A stretch of DNA of 64,000 nucleotides, taken from NCBI RefSeq assembly GCF_003206615.1, contig NZ_PZJW01000004.1:1-64000 (forward strand). Direction: 5' to 3'. The translations under genes were made by a program, and so were the position numbers. A model generated the notes under the pieces. It was not told the DNA's origin and did no database searches. It worked only from the letters and a program-made list of their open reading frames with translations. The stretch is from Salinicola acroporae (GTDB lineage Bacteria; Pseudomonadota; Gammaproteobacteria; Pseudomonadales; Halomonadaceae). Shown here in pieces: positions 45,342 through 53,805 of this stretch (the first letter of the stretch is position 1; each line of letters starts with the position of its first letter).

Positions 45342-46016
45342 TCAGACCATTTCACATCCCGCTGTTTTCAACGCGGTATCGACCCAAGATCGATCGTTTT
45401 CACCGGCATGAATGGCGGCCATCTGCTTCTCTTCGGCCGCCTGCTTGGCTTTGGCTGCCTCCAGTACCGTTTCGGCATCGTCGTAAGGCACGGCAAGCAT
45501 GCCATCACTGTCGCCAATGATCAGGTCGCCGGGTTCAATGACCATGCCGCCCAGGTTGATCGGTGTATTGATCTCTCCGGGTCCGTTCTTGTACGGGCCA
45601 CGATGCGTGACACCGGCGGCGAAGGTCGGCAGGTTGGTCTCACGGAAGCCGTCGAGGTCGCGAAGCGCACCGTTGAGAACGAACCCGGCGACTCCTTTCT
45701 TGACCGCATAAGCCAGCATCAGCTCACCCATGAGCGCATTGGTGGTATCGCCGCCAGCATCGCAGACGATGACGTCGCCGGGCTCGGCCATGTCGATGGC
45801 CTTGTGCAGCATCAGGTTGTCGCCCGGACGCGTACGGACGGTGAGCGCCACGCCGGCCAGGTTGCCGTCGCGGTGCATGGGACGCAGGTTGGAGCCACCA
45901 GCGAAGACGCGCGACATGCTGTCGCTGACCACGGCGACAGGCAGTTCTGCAAAGGCCTTGACGAGGCGCTGGTCGACACTGCGCTTACGCTGAAGAATTC
46001 TGTTTCCGACTGGCAT
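45342..46016 (-). CDS. RraA-family aldolase (HMG/CHA aldolase-like)
   Basis: The 224-residue RraA-fold protein has the active-site GELM (97-100) and NGALRDLDG (Arg119, Asp120). These match the GE...RD pattern of 4-hydroxy-4-methyl-2-oxoglutarate/4-carboxy-4-hydroxy-2-oxoadipate aldolases. Such enzymes split the substrate into pyruvate plus pyruvate or oxaloacetate with a divalent metal. True RraA (RNase E inhibitor) is shorter and occurs beside menA, which is absent here. The 56-bp gap to the D-hydroxyacid dehydrogenase gene indicates an operon. Confidence 0.82.
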   Translation of the reverse strand: MPVGNRILQRKRSVDQRLVKAFAELPVAVVSDSMSRVFAGGSNLRPMHRDGNLAGVALTVRTRPGDNLMLHKAIDMAEPGDVIVCDAGGDTTNALMGELMLAYAVKKGVAGFVLNGALRDLDGFRETNLPTFAAGVTHRGPYKNGPGEINTPINLGGMVIEPGDLIIGDSDGMLAVPYDDAETVLEAAKAKQAAEEKQMAAIHAGENDRSWVDTALKTAGCEMV

Positions 46017-46072
46017 GGTATGACTCCATTGTGAAAAAGCGCCAACGAGATGGCGTTACTGGTAGAAATCGC

Positions 46073-47065
46073 TCAGGAGAAGATCGACTCTGGCAATTCA
46101 TTGGCCAGGCGCGCTTTGGGTAGCGCCTTTCCGGCAAGAAAATCGACAATGCCACCGACTGCCAATACGCCGACCCGGGTACCGCCTTCTTCCGTGACGC
46201 CCGCGACATGGGGGGTCAGGATGACCCGGTCGGAGTTAGCCAGTGGGCTGGTGCCCACGGGGGGTTCCTGCTCGAAGGTATCCAGGCCGGCGCCTGCGAT
46301 GTGACCGCTCTCGAGCGCAGCCAGCAGTGCCTTTTCATCGATCAGGCCGCCCCGGGAGGTATTGACGATGTAGCTGTTGGGCGGCATCAACGCGAGCGTT
46401 TCGGCATTGAGCAGGTGCGCGTTATCTTTGGTCAGCGGGCAGTGCAGGCTGACGATGTCGGATTGACCGAGAAGATCCTCGATTCGGTCGGCTCGGCGCG
46501 CACCGAGGGCTTCGATAGCCTCGGCTGGGGCATAGGGGTCGTAGACGCTGATTTCCAACCCCATTTCCTTCACGATTTTTGCGACGGCGGCGGCAATGGC
46601 GCCCGCACCGACCAGTCCCAGACGCATGCCGGAAAGCTCGCGGCCCAGAAACTCGGCTTTTTCCCAACGGCCTGCCCGCATGCCGGTGTCCAGCGGCCGC
46701 AGGCGTTTGACGATGGCGAAGATCAGGGCGACCGCATGCTCCGCGACGGAGATGGCGTTGCCTCCGGCGGCACGGATGACCTGCACTCCCTGCTGGGTCG
46801 CGGCATCGATATCGATGTTGTCGACGCCCGCGCCGTGCTTGGAGACGATCTTGAGCGATTGTCCGGCCGCCATGGCCTCGGCTCCGAGCTGGCCCATGCG
46901 CGAGACGATGCCGACGGGATCGTGACGCTGGATGTACTCGACGAGTACCTCGGTCGTCGGATAGGGCGGGGTGTGGAAGATGGCGTATCCGGCGTCCTCG
47001 GCAAGTTGCCTTGCCTGGTCTGCCAAGTAGGGACCGGTGACGAGAATGGCGGGTTGCTTATCCAA
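46073..47065 (-). CDS. D-2-hydroxyacid dehydrogenase (SerA-like)
   Basis: The 330-residue NAD(P)-dependent D-2-hydroxyacid dehydrogenase has a Rossmann loop GLVGAGAIA (about 150-158) and the catalytic triad Arg238 (NTSRGG), Glu267 and His286 (TPHVAG). It lacks the regulatory ACT domain of biosynthetic SerA, so serine synthesis is unlikely. It interconverts a 2-oxoacid and a D-2-hydroxyacid. The start appears to be TTG at 47065. It is divergent from a LysR gene and followed by the RraA-like aldolase. Confidence 0.85.
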   Translation of the reverse strand: MDKQPAILVTGPYLADQARQLAEDAGYAIFHTPPYPTTEVLVEYIQRHDPVGIVSRMGQLGAEAMAAGQSLKIVSKHGAGVDNIDIDAATQQGVQVIRAAGGNAISVAEHAVALIFAIVKRLRPLDTGMRAGRWEKAEFLGRELSGMRLGLVGAGAIAAAVAKIVKEMGLEISVYDPYAPAEAIEALGARRADRIEDLLGQSDIVSLHCPLTKDNAHLLNAETLALMPPNSYIVNTSRGGLIDEKALLAALESGHIAGAGLDTFEQEPPVGTSPLANSDRVILTPHVAGVTEEGGTRVGVLAVGGIVDFLAGKALPKARLANELPESIFS

Positions 47066-47186
47066 TGGCGTGTCTCTCTTTGTCTTATCCGACTTGTCTT
47101 GTCCGGCGGCCCGTCGCGTAGCAGGAGCCGCAAATCGATGAAACGGTCAAACCAGAATACAGGTAGTTTTTTTGTATAAAAGCGAC

Positions 47187-47201
47187 TAATATTTTATATT
47201 A
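47187..47201. promoter_or_regulatory. LysR-type operator candidate
   Basis: TAATAT-TTT-ATATTA is a perfect dyad of the T-N11-A style, centred in the divergent region 30 bp before the LysR start. It fits autoregulation and control of the dehydrogenase-aldolase pair. Confidence 0.5.
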
Positions 47202-47230
47202 AGTGAAGTAAATCTTAATAAAGAGATGGT

Positions 47231-48112
47231 ATGGATACTCGTCAGTTACGCACGCTGATGGCTATTGCCGAGTACGGCACCTTCGCGCGGGCCGCGCGCG
47301 AAGTGAATCTGACGCCATCGGCCGTGAGCCAGCAGATCCTCGCGCTCGAACAGGAGCTGGATACACCGCTGTTCAACCGCGAGACGCGACCCCCGAGCCT
47401 CAACCTGCATGGATTGAAGCTTCTGGAGACGGCCAAGAAAATTCTGGGACTGGTCGAGGAGACTCGGATTTCGTTGAAAGGCAGCCGGATCTCCAGCTCG
47501 CTTAGCATCGGGTCGGTTCGAACCAGCACGATCGGCCTGTTGCCACGCGCGATCGTGGCCCTGCGTCAGACCTATCCCGAGCTTCATGTCGACCTGCGCG
47601 TCGGCATGTCATCGGCGCTCCTGAGAGACATCAATGCCGGACGGCTCGATCTGGCGGTGGTTGCGGAACCGGCAAATGCTCCTCGCAATCTCTCATGGTC
47701 GCCTTTCTTGCGTGAGCCGCTAGTCGTCATCGCGCCGCCGGGAACGCCGACGATGGCAGCGGAGGAGCTGCTGGAAAGTTTGCCTTTCGTGCATTTCACC
47801 AGTGACGTCTCCCTAGCAGTGCTCATCGATAACGAGCTGACCCATCAAGGTATCAAGGTCAAGCACATCGCCGAGATCGATACCATCCCCGCCATCGTCG
47901 AGTGTGTGGCGGCCGGGCTGGGTGCCTCCGTGGTGCCGGACATCGCCGTTCGCGAGAACGGCCGTGACATGTTGAAGCTCCCCTTCGGAAAGCCCCAGAT
48001 CTATCGCCAGATCGGTACCGTGCAGCGCGCCAACTCGGCCAAGTCCGAACTGTTGATCGCCATGCACAACAAGCTCGCTGAGCTTTCCGGGGAGTTCGGC
48101 GTCTTTCTTTGA
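47231..48112 (+). CDS. LysR-family regulator of the dehydrogenase-aldolase genes
   Basis: The 293-residue LysR has a winged helix MDTRQLRTLMAIAEYGTFARAA, then LTPSAVSQQILALE. Its effector domain is similar to the group that responds to aromatic or carboxylic acids. GAGATGG precedes the ATG. It is divergent from the D-hydroxyacid dehydrogenase gene over 165 bp and converges with the tctC of the second tct operon. It is the only regulator gene inside the 35-53 kb island, so it may control more than its neighbour. Confidence 0.87.
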   Translation: MDTRQLRTLMAIAEYGTFARAAREVNLTPSAVSQQILALEQELDTPLFNRETRPPSLNLHGLKLLETAKKILGLVEETRISLKGSRISSSLSIGSVRTSTIGLLPRAIVALRQTYPELHVDLRVGMSSALLRDINAGRLDLAVVAEPANAPRNLSWSPFLREPLVVIAPPGTPTMAAEELLESLPFVHFTSDVSLAVLIDNELTHQGIKVKHIAEIDTIPAIVECVAAGLGASVVPDIAVRENGRDMLKLPFGKPQIYRQIGTVQRANSAKSELLIAMHNKLAELSGEFGVFL

Positions 48113-48150
48113 TCGTCTTGATCGTTTCAAGCCGCGCCAGATGCCGTGAT

Positions 48151-49095
48151 TCACTTCCACGGCTGATGCTTCCACAAGTCCCCCGCGATATCGGACTGCC
48201 TCTCGGCCAATTCGCGGTAGTCTTCCCCCACGACGATATCCAGCGAGTTGCCCTGAGCCGTCAGTTCCTGACGAAGATCCTGATTGTCGGCCAGGTGCCT
48301 GAAGGCCGCTTCGAGGCGAGACTCGAGCGCATCGGGCAACCCCTTGGGCGCGACGAACCCGCGATAGGAACCCATCTCGACGTCGTATCCCTGCTCCTTG
48401 GCGGTCGGCACGTCCGGCGCGTAGGCCGAACGCTGGTCATCCAGCACGGCGAGAACTCGCAAATCGTCCTCGAAACCTACCGTCTGGCTCAGCGCCATGG
48501 TCCCGACTTCCACATGGCCGCCCATCAGCGTCGTCCTCGCCATGGAGGCACCCTCGAAGGGAATCAGGTTGAAGTCGACGCCGGCAGCCGCTTCCATCAA
48601 TAGCGCGCTGAAGTGATCGTTGCCGCCCAGTGATGCCAGCGCCACGCTCAGGCTCCTGGGCTTGGCCTTGGCGGCCTCGATCAGCTCGTCGAGGCTGCGA
48701 TAGGGCGAATTTCGACTGACGACGATGGTGTTGGGGTCGTGGACCACGTTGGCGATGTAATCGAAACTGTCGGCGTCATAAGCAGCATGGCGATCGAAGG
48801 TCAACGCCAGTGCTGCCGGCAGGTTGAACGTGCCCAGGGTGTAGCCGTCGGGCTTGGCCTTAGCGACGCTGGTGAAGCCGATCTGGCCGCCGGCACCGGG
48901 TTGGTTCTTGACCACGACGCTCGCATCGTCGCCCAATTCCTTCTCCAGGTACTTGCCCACCACGCGGGCCAGCACATCAGTGCCTCCGCCCGCCGAGTAG
49001 CCTACGATCACCGCGATCGGCTTGTCGGGGTAATCGGCGAAGGCCGTGGCGCTCAGTGCGGAGAGCAAGATCGTGGCCAGCGTTTTCTTGAACAT
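48151..49095 (-). CDS. TctC-family binding protein, second copy in the operon
   Basis: The 314-residue precursor has a signal peptide (1-19, ending AFA) and the TctC loops VIVGYSAGGGTDVLARV and VVVKNQPGAGGQIGF. It is paralogous to the protein at 52312-53268: both share YDADSF, the NDHF/DDHF motif and the ending QPWK, but they differ widely elsewhere. It is the last gene of the tctC-tctB-tctA-amidohydrolase-tctC unit, 66 bp after the amidohydrolase. One permease served by two binding proteins suggests two related ligands. ATG 49095 follows AGGAAAGAG. Confidence 0.88.
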   Translation of the reverse strand: MFKKTLATILLSALSATAFADYPDKPIAVIVGYSAGGGTDVLARVVGKYLEKELGDDASVVVKNQPGAGGQIGFTSVAKAKPDGYTLGTFNLPAALALTFDRHAAYDADSFDYIANVVHDPNTIVVSRNSPYRSLDELIEAAKAKPRSLSVALASLGGNDHFSALLMEAAAGVDFNLIPFEGASMARTTLMGGHVEVGTMALSQTVGFEDDLRVLAVLDDQRSAYAPDVPTAKEQGYDVEMGSYRGFVAPKGLPDALESRLEAAFRHLADNQDLRQELTAQGNSLDIVVGEDYRELAERQSDIAGDLWKHQPWK

Positions 49096-49161
49096 TGTCT
49101 CTTTCCTCATAGTCGTCGGGTTATTGCGGGCGAGGTGGCGTCGCAAGGCCCTGGTCGCGGT

Positions 49162-50172
49162 TCACTGCCAGCCAGGGTCGAGGCCATAGGTCTCGACGGC
49201 CGTGCGCCAGAACAGGCGATCTCGATCCTCCTGCCCCAGGGGTTGGGTCAGCCGTTTGAAGGCGTTCCATAGCGCGATGTAGGAGTACATGCCCTTGTCC
49301 ACGGGGAAATTGCTTTCGAACATGGCGCGATGCGAGCCGAAGGCCTCGAGGCAGGTCTCCACATAGGGCAACCAATCCGAGGCGAGCTGCGCGGAAGTCG
49401 GCGGTTCGGGGTTCAGGTGATAGGCGTTGCCGAAAACCGCCAGGCCGAACCCGCCGATCTTGATGCGGGTATTGGGCAGCGCCGCCAGACGCTGGATTCC
49501 CTGCCGCCATGCCGCGAAATCGGCGGGGGTTCTATCGCGGAACGGTCCCACCCCCAGCGGGCCGCCGCAGTGATCGATCACCACGGTGAGGTCTGGCATG
49601 GCGCGGGCCAGCGCTTCTACCTCTTGGAGCTGGGTTTGATAGACCCAGACATCCAGCGTGAGTCCCGCCCGGGCCACTTGCACGGCGCCTTCGTGGAAGG
49701 CCTTGGCACGCAGCAGGCCATCCGGTGCTGGCCGGGGGCTGGAGCGTACGACCGGATCGGGATGGTAGGCGGTGGTGTTGCGAATGCCGCGCACGCTACC
49801 GGGCGCAATGTCGCACAGCGCCTCGAGCGTGCCCCGAACCTGGCTGCCGGCCAGCAGGTCGGCGAAGGCGACGATGCCGAGAGGGTAATTCGGGGCGCCA
49901 GCGCTCCACTCGAGCACCGTCTCGACTTCGCCGAGCGGTTTGAGGGCCTCGGGCCCCGCATCGCGATACCCGGTGCGGCACTGGACGTAGAGGCTCGCGC
50001 GGACGTCGTGACCCAGGGCGATATCCGCCAGGAACTCATCGGTGCGGTAGCGGCTCTCTTCCCGGTCCCAGAGATGGTGATGCGCATCGAGGATCTTCTG
50101 GTCGGGCATCAGGATCGGTTCCCGGTGGCGGGCCAACCACGACTCCCGGATCGTCGCGTGCGGCGTTTTCAT
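49162..50172 (-). CDS. amidohydrolase-family protein (COG3618-type lactonase)
   Basis: The 336-residue TIM-barrel amidohydrolase has an N-terminal LDAHHHLWD metal motif (H31-H33) and VIDHCGGP. At the usual Asp position it has FESNFPVDK, in which Asn replaces Asp, a variant normal in this COG3618 subgroup. Members hydrolyse sugar-acid or aromatic-derived lactones. It differs clearly from the amidohydrolase at 41178, which keeps GSDWP. Its ATG overlaps the tctA stop by 4 bp, so it is an integral part of the transporter operon. Confidence 0.84.
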   Translation of the reverse strand: MKTPHATIRESWLARHREPILMPDQKILDAHHHLWDREESRYRTDEFLADIALGHDVRASLYVQCRTGYRDAGPEALKPLGEVETVLEWSAGAPNYPLGIVAFADLLAGSQVRGTLEALCDIAPGSVRGIRNTTAYHPDPVVRSSPRPAPDGLLRAKAFHEGAVQVARAGLTLDVWVYQTQLQEVEALARAMPDLTVVIDHCGGPLGVGPFRDRTPADFAAWRQGIQRLAALPNTRIKIGGFGLAVFGNAYHLNPEPPTSAQLASDWLPYVETCLEAFGSHRAMFESNFPVDKGMYSYIALWNAFKRLTQPLGQEDRDRLFWRTAVETYGLDPGWQ

Positions 50173-51680
50173 GCCGCTACCTTCTTGCTGGCCTTTCTGG
50201 CGCGCAGGCGTCGCGAGATGATTGGCGAGACGATGACCAGCAGCACCATGGCGATGAGCACCTTGGCGGTGGGGCTCGACGCCAGAATGCTCCAGTCGCC
50301 ACCGCCGATCCTCAGCGCCAGGCGCAGGTTCTGCTCCGCGAAGCCGCCGAGGATCAGGCCCAGTACCACCGGCGGCAGCGGGAACTTCAGCTTGTCCATG
50401 AAGTAGCCAATGAGGCCGAAGCCCAGCATCAGATAGACATCGAACATGCGATTGTTGATCGAGTAGACGCCGATGAAGACCAGGGCAATGATGATGGCGC
50501 CGAGTAGCGGCCGTGGCAGGCGCAGTACCTGAGCGAAGCTGTTCGTCGCCAGGGCGCCGCCCAGGAAGATCAGCAGGATGGCAGCGAACAGGAACTGCCA
50601 CATGAAGCCGAAGACGATCTCGGGATTGTCACGGAAAAGCATCGGCCCCGGCTGGAGGCCATGGATCAGCAATCCGCCCAGCATGACAGCGGCGACGGCG
50701 GTGCCCGGAATGCCCAGTGTCAGGGCCGGGATCAGCGCGGCAGCGGTGTCGGCATTGTTCGACGTTTCAGACGCCGCGACACCTTCAGGCTCGCCCTTGC
50801 CCCAGTCTTCCGGATTCTTGGAGGCACGCCGCGCTTCGTTGTAGCTGAGGAAGGCGGCCATCGATCCGCCGGCCCCCGGCAGGATGCCGACGAAGACCCC
50901 GATCACCGACGAGCGCAGCCAGGTCTTCCAATACTTCAACATGCTGGGTATCGCTTTCCAGATGCTGGTCGTATTGAGGCGCCCGGTGTTCTGGGTGTCG
51001 AAGTCACGAACTTCTTCGAGCAGTCCGATCGCCGGTGGCAGTGCGTAGAGACCCACCAGCAGAACGACGATGTTGATGCCATCCAGCAGCTCGAGATGGC
51101 CGAAGGTGTAACGCTCGTAGCCAGTGATCGTATCGACGCCGATCAGGGAGACGAACACACCGAAAGCGGCGCTGATCAGCCCTTTGATGATGTCGCCGCC
51201 GAGCAGGAACACGATCGCCGACATGCCGAACACGGCGACCCAGAAGATCTCGGTCGGCCCGAACAGGAGCGTCACCTTGGCCAGCGGCGGCGCCAGCAGC
51301 ATCAGAACCAGCGCCGAGGCGATACCGCCCAGTGCCGAGGAGACTACCGCCACCTGCAGGGCATAGCCGCCGCGCCCTTGTTGCGCCATCGGGTAGCCGT
51401 CGAAGCTCGTGGCGACGGCCGCCGGAGTGCCGGGGATGCGCAACAGTACGGCAGGAATCGATCCGCCATACATGGCACCGTTGTAGATGCCGGCCATCAT
51501 GCCGAGCGCGACTAGCGGGTCCATGCCGAAGGTGAACGGAATGAGCACCGAAATCGCCATGGTGGCGCTGAGGCCTGGCAAGGCGCCGACACAGATGCCG
51601 GCGATCACGCCGATCACGACTGCAAAGATGTTGCCTAGGGACAGCACTGCCGGCAGTGCGTCGATGAGATTGCCGTACAT
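50169..51680 (-). CDS. tctA: tripartite tricarboxylate transporter permease TctA (second set)
   Basis: The 503-residue TctA permease has about 12 membrane helices, the GALPGLSATMAISVLIPFTFG block near 33-53, GGSIPAVLLRIPGTPAA near 73, and GILPGAGGSMAAFLSYNEARR in the second half. It is clearly a paralog of the permease at 41985. Downstream overlap with the amidohydrolase and a 12-bp gap to tctB show tight operon structure. A basic C-terminal tail (RRLRARKASKK) faces the cytosol. Confidence 0.93.
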   Translation of the reverse strand: MYGNLIDALPAVLSLGNIFAVVIGVIAGICVGALPGLSATMAISVLIPFTFGMDPLVALGMMAGIYNGAMYGGSIPAVLLRIPGTPAAVATSFDGYPMAQQGRGGYALQVAVVSSALGGIASALVLMLLAPPLAKVTLLFGPTEIFWVAVFGMSAIVFLLGGDIIKGLISAAFGVFVSLIGVDTITGYERYTFGHLELLDGINIVVLLVGLYALPPAIGLLEEVRDFDTQNTGRLNTTSIWKAIPSMLKYWKTWLRSSVIGVFVGILPGAGGSMAAFLSYNEARRASKNPEDWGKGEPEGVAASETSNNADTAAALIPALTLGIPGTAVAAVMLGGLLIHGLQPGPMLFRDNPEIVFGFMWQFLFAAILLIFLGGALATNSFAQVLRLPRPLLGAIIIALVFIGVYSINNRMFDVYLMLGFGLIGYFMDKLKFPLPPVVLGLILGGFAEQNLRLALRIGGGDWSILASSPTAKVLIAMVLLVIVSPIISRRLRARKASKKVAA

Positions 51681-51692
51681 GGGATGCCCTCG

Positions 51693-52190
51693 CTAGCGGA
51701 GAAAGAATTCGATGGGGAGTTCTTGGCCCATCAACAGCACGAAGATGATCGCGATGCCGCCGGTGAAGATCAGATCGGCGAGTAGCAATCCCTTCAGGCT
51801 GCGATAACCGAAACACCAGGCCACCACGGGTATCATCACGGCGGTCGTGGTATAGAAACCGAGCAGGGCGACGCCCACGACGTAGAGGACGATGGACGCT
51901 GCGATTCCAAGGAAACGGCGGGCGTTATCGAAGACCTGTATGGGCACGTAGGTCTCGCCTTGCCGCTTGAGGCGGATCAAGCAGCGAGCGATCAAGAAGA
52001 TGCCGAGTAAAACGAGTAGCGACAGCATCGAGACCGGTAGTAACGCCGTCATCGCCGGCATCCCGGCGGTCCGCAGGAGCAGGGCGCCAGCTGCCAGGAC
52101 GATGACGATGCCGGCGATCAGGTCCGGATCGAGGCGGCGCGAACGAGGGGACGATGGGGCGTTGGACTCGTGATTCATGGTCTGTCTCAT
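51693..52190 (-). CDS. tctB: TctB-family small transporter subunit (second set)
   Basis: The protein of about 165 residues has four membrane helices after a 20-residue polar N-terminus. The ATG at 52190 is used. An ATG at 52178 is equally possible, and neither has a strong ribosome site. It is called from its position between tctC and tctA and its membrane pattern, since TctB is poorly conserved. Confidence 0.8.
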   Translation of the reverse strand: MRQTMNHESNAPSSPRSRRLDPDLIAGIVIVLAAGALLLRTAGMPAMTALLPVSMLSLLVLLGIFLIARCLIRLKRQGETYVPIQVFDNARRFLGIAASIVLYVVGVALLGFYTTTAVMIPVVAWCFGYRSLKGLLLADLIFTGGIAIIFVLLMGQELPIEFFLR

Positions 52191-52311
52191 CAATGGAGGG
52201 ACGAGGGGCCGACGTGCCTCGCCGTTGGCGCGAGCCGACTACTACGACTCTCTCGGGGCGAGAGTCGCAGGGTTCATTACTGAGGTGTCGGATAGCGCGG
52301 GCGAGTGACGC

Positions 52312-53268
52312 TTACTTCCAGGGCTGGGTTTCCCAGATCTGCTTGGCGAGCTCCAGCTGTTCGGCGTTGAGCGCCTCGAAGTCGTCACCCAGTGCAAGTT
52401 CGGTGGGATTGCCCGACTTGCGCATCGCGGTCTGAAAGTCCGGGTCGTCGTAGGTCTGCTGGAATGCGGCGAGCAGCTTTGACTCGACATCGTCGGGCAG
52501 GCCGGCCGGCGCGACGAAGCCGCGCAGGGAGCCATTGACCAGGTCGTAACCCTGCTCCTGGAAGGTCGGGATATCCTCGGCCATGTTGGAGCGCTCTTTC
52601 GAGGCAATCCCCAGAACGTTCAACTCGTCGCGAAAATTGACCACTTCGGAGACGTTGATGATACCCATCGTCACGTGGCCCCCCATCAGCGCGCTGCGTG
52701 CCGGCGCCGAGCCCGAGAAGGGCACGGTGATGTAGTCGGCGCCCGTCGCGCTGGAGAGCTTCTGCAGGAAGAAATGATCGTCGCCGCCGAGGCTGGACAT
52801 CGCGACCGTCACCGCGCCCGAGCGTGCCTTGGCAGCCTCGACGAGCTTGTCCATGGTGTCGATGTCACTACTTTTTGGCGTCACGATCACATTGGGATCG
52901 TTAACGATGTTGGCGAGATAGGTGAAGCTGTCAGCGTCGTAATCCGCATTGCGGTCGAGCGTTCGTGCCATCGCCCCCGGCAGATTGTAGGTGCCGATCG
53001 TATAGCCATCCGGATCGGCTTCGGCCACGGCCGTGATGCCGATCTGTCCGCTGGCACCGGGCATGTTCTTGACGACCACGGACACGCCGTTACCCAGGTA
53101 CTTCTCCAGATAAGGGGCGATATTTCTGGCCATGACGTCGGTGCCGCCACCCGCGGCAAAGCCGACGATCATGTCGATTTTCTTTTCAGGATATTCTGCC
53201 AGTGCGCTCGTGGTAGTGATGCATGAAACGATAAGCGCTGCCGCGACCGAAAGCGATTTGAATCCCAT
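52312..53268 (-). CDS. tctC: TctC-family periplasmic binding protein (first gene of second set)
   Basis: The 318-residue precursor has a signal peptide (1-24, ending ALA), then MIVGFAAGGGTDVMARN and VVVKNMPGASGQIGI, the carboxylate-holding loops. It heads the operon tctC-tctB-tctA-amidohydrolase-tctC. A perfect AGAC-TTTG-GTCT dyad lies 126 bp upstream. The 121-bp gap to tctB may allow higher expression of the binding protein. Confidence 0.92.
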   Translation of the reverse strand: MGFKSLSVAAALIVSCITTTSALAEYPEKKIDMIVGFAAGGGTDVMARNIAPYLEKYLGNGVSVVVKNMPGASGQIGITAVAEADPDGYTIGTYNLPGAMARTLDRNADYDADSFTYLANIVNDPNVIVTPKSSDIDTMDKLVEAAKARSGAVTVAMSSLGGDDHFFLQKLSSATGADYITVPFSGSAPARSALMGGHVTMGIINVSEVVNFRDELNVLGIASKERSNMAEDIPTFQEQGYDLVNGSLRGFVAPAGLPDDVESKLLAAFQQTYDDPDFQTAMRKSGNPTELALGDDFEALNAEQLELAKQIWETQPWK

Positions 53269-53805
53269 TCTTGTGCCCTCAAGACTCTCAATTCGTCCGG
53301 CCAGTTAAGGGCACATCAAAGGGGGGCTAAAGCGAATATTTTTATTGGGCGTGGTTAATTTTTTTTCACACGGAGGATTAGGGTCGTAAATTAAGACTTT
53401 GGTCTAAATTTTTGCAGATTTTCTTAACTGATGTCCGGAGTTGTGTCAATCAGACTAATGATGTGGCGAGTTCGTCCGCTACGCGGGGTGTCGAGAGTGC
53501 CAGATGCTTCGAATATCTAAATTGTCAGGTTGACGACATGTCGTCTGGCAGGCGGGGTGTGATCCGGGGCCAGACAGTTCGTGTTCTCTCGGGATGTCGA
53601 TAGTTCAGGGCCGACGGGTAATGCCCCTGCGCTTTTATCGAGCACATTGTGGCAGCATGTCAGAGGCGGTGAGAATATAAACAGCACAAGGTTTTTTTGA
53701 GTGGCCACTATATGGCTCCCCTGCTGGAGGATTGACTCGACCCGCTGTGGAAGTCTCTCACACGCCTTTTTATACAATGTTGCCTCGTACCATTGCGGTG
53801 AATGC
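53269..53805. other. intergenic region between tctC and yicC
   Basis: The 537 bp include the tctC promoter region (AT-rich 53330-53420, with the dyad at 53394-53405), a hairpin with GTCTGGC (53543-53549) and GCCAGAC (53569-53575), and a T-run followed by AGTGGCCACT (53700-53709). Frames of 60-86 codons show no family features. Confidence 0.5.
53394..53405. promoter_or_regulatory. AGACTTTGGTCT dyad before tctC
   Basis: AGAC and GTCT arms flank TTTG. Near-identical 12-mers stand before dctP, poxB and the Old Yellow Enzyme gene in this window. Confidence 0.5.

Noticed and set aside
45342-46016. RraA as regulator of RNase E activity
   Set aside because: The context is catabolic (hydroxyacid dehydrogenase, tct importers), the length is greater than classical RraA, and the aldolase residues are present.
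46073-47065. Phosphoglycerate dehydrogenase for serine synthesis
   Set aside because: It has no ACT or other regulatory domain and lies in a catabolic cluster with a divergent LysR.
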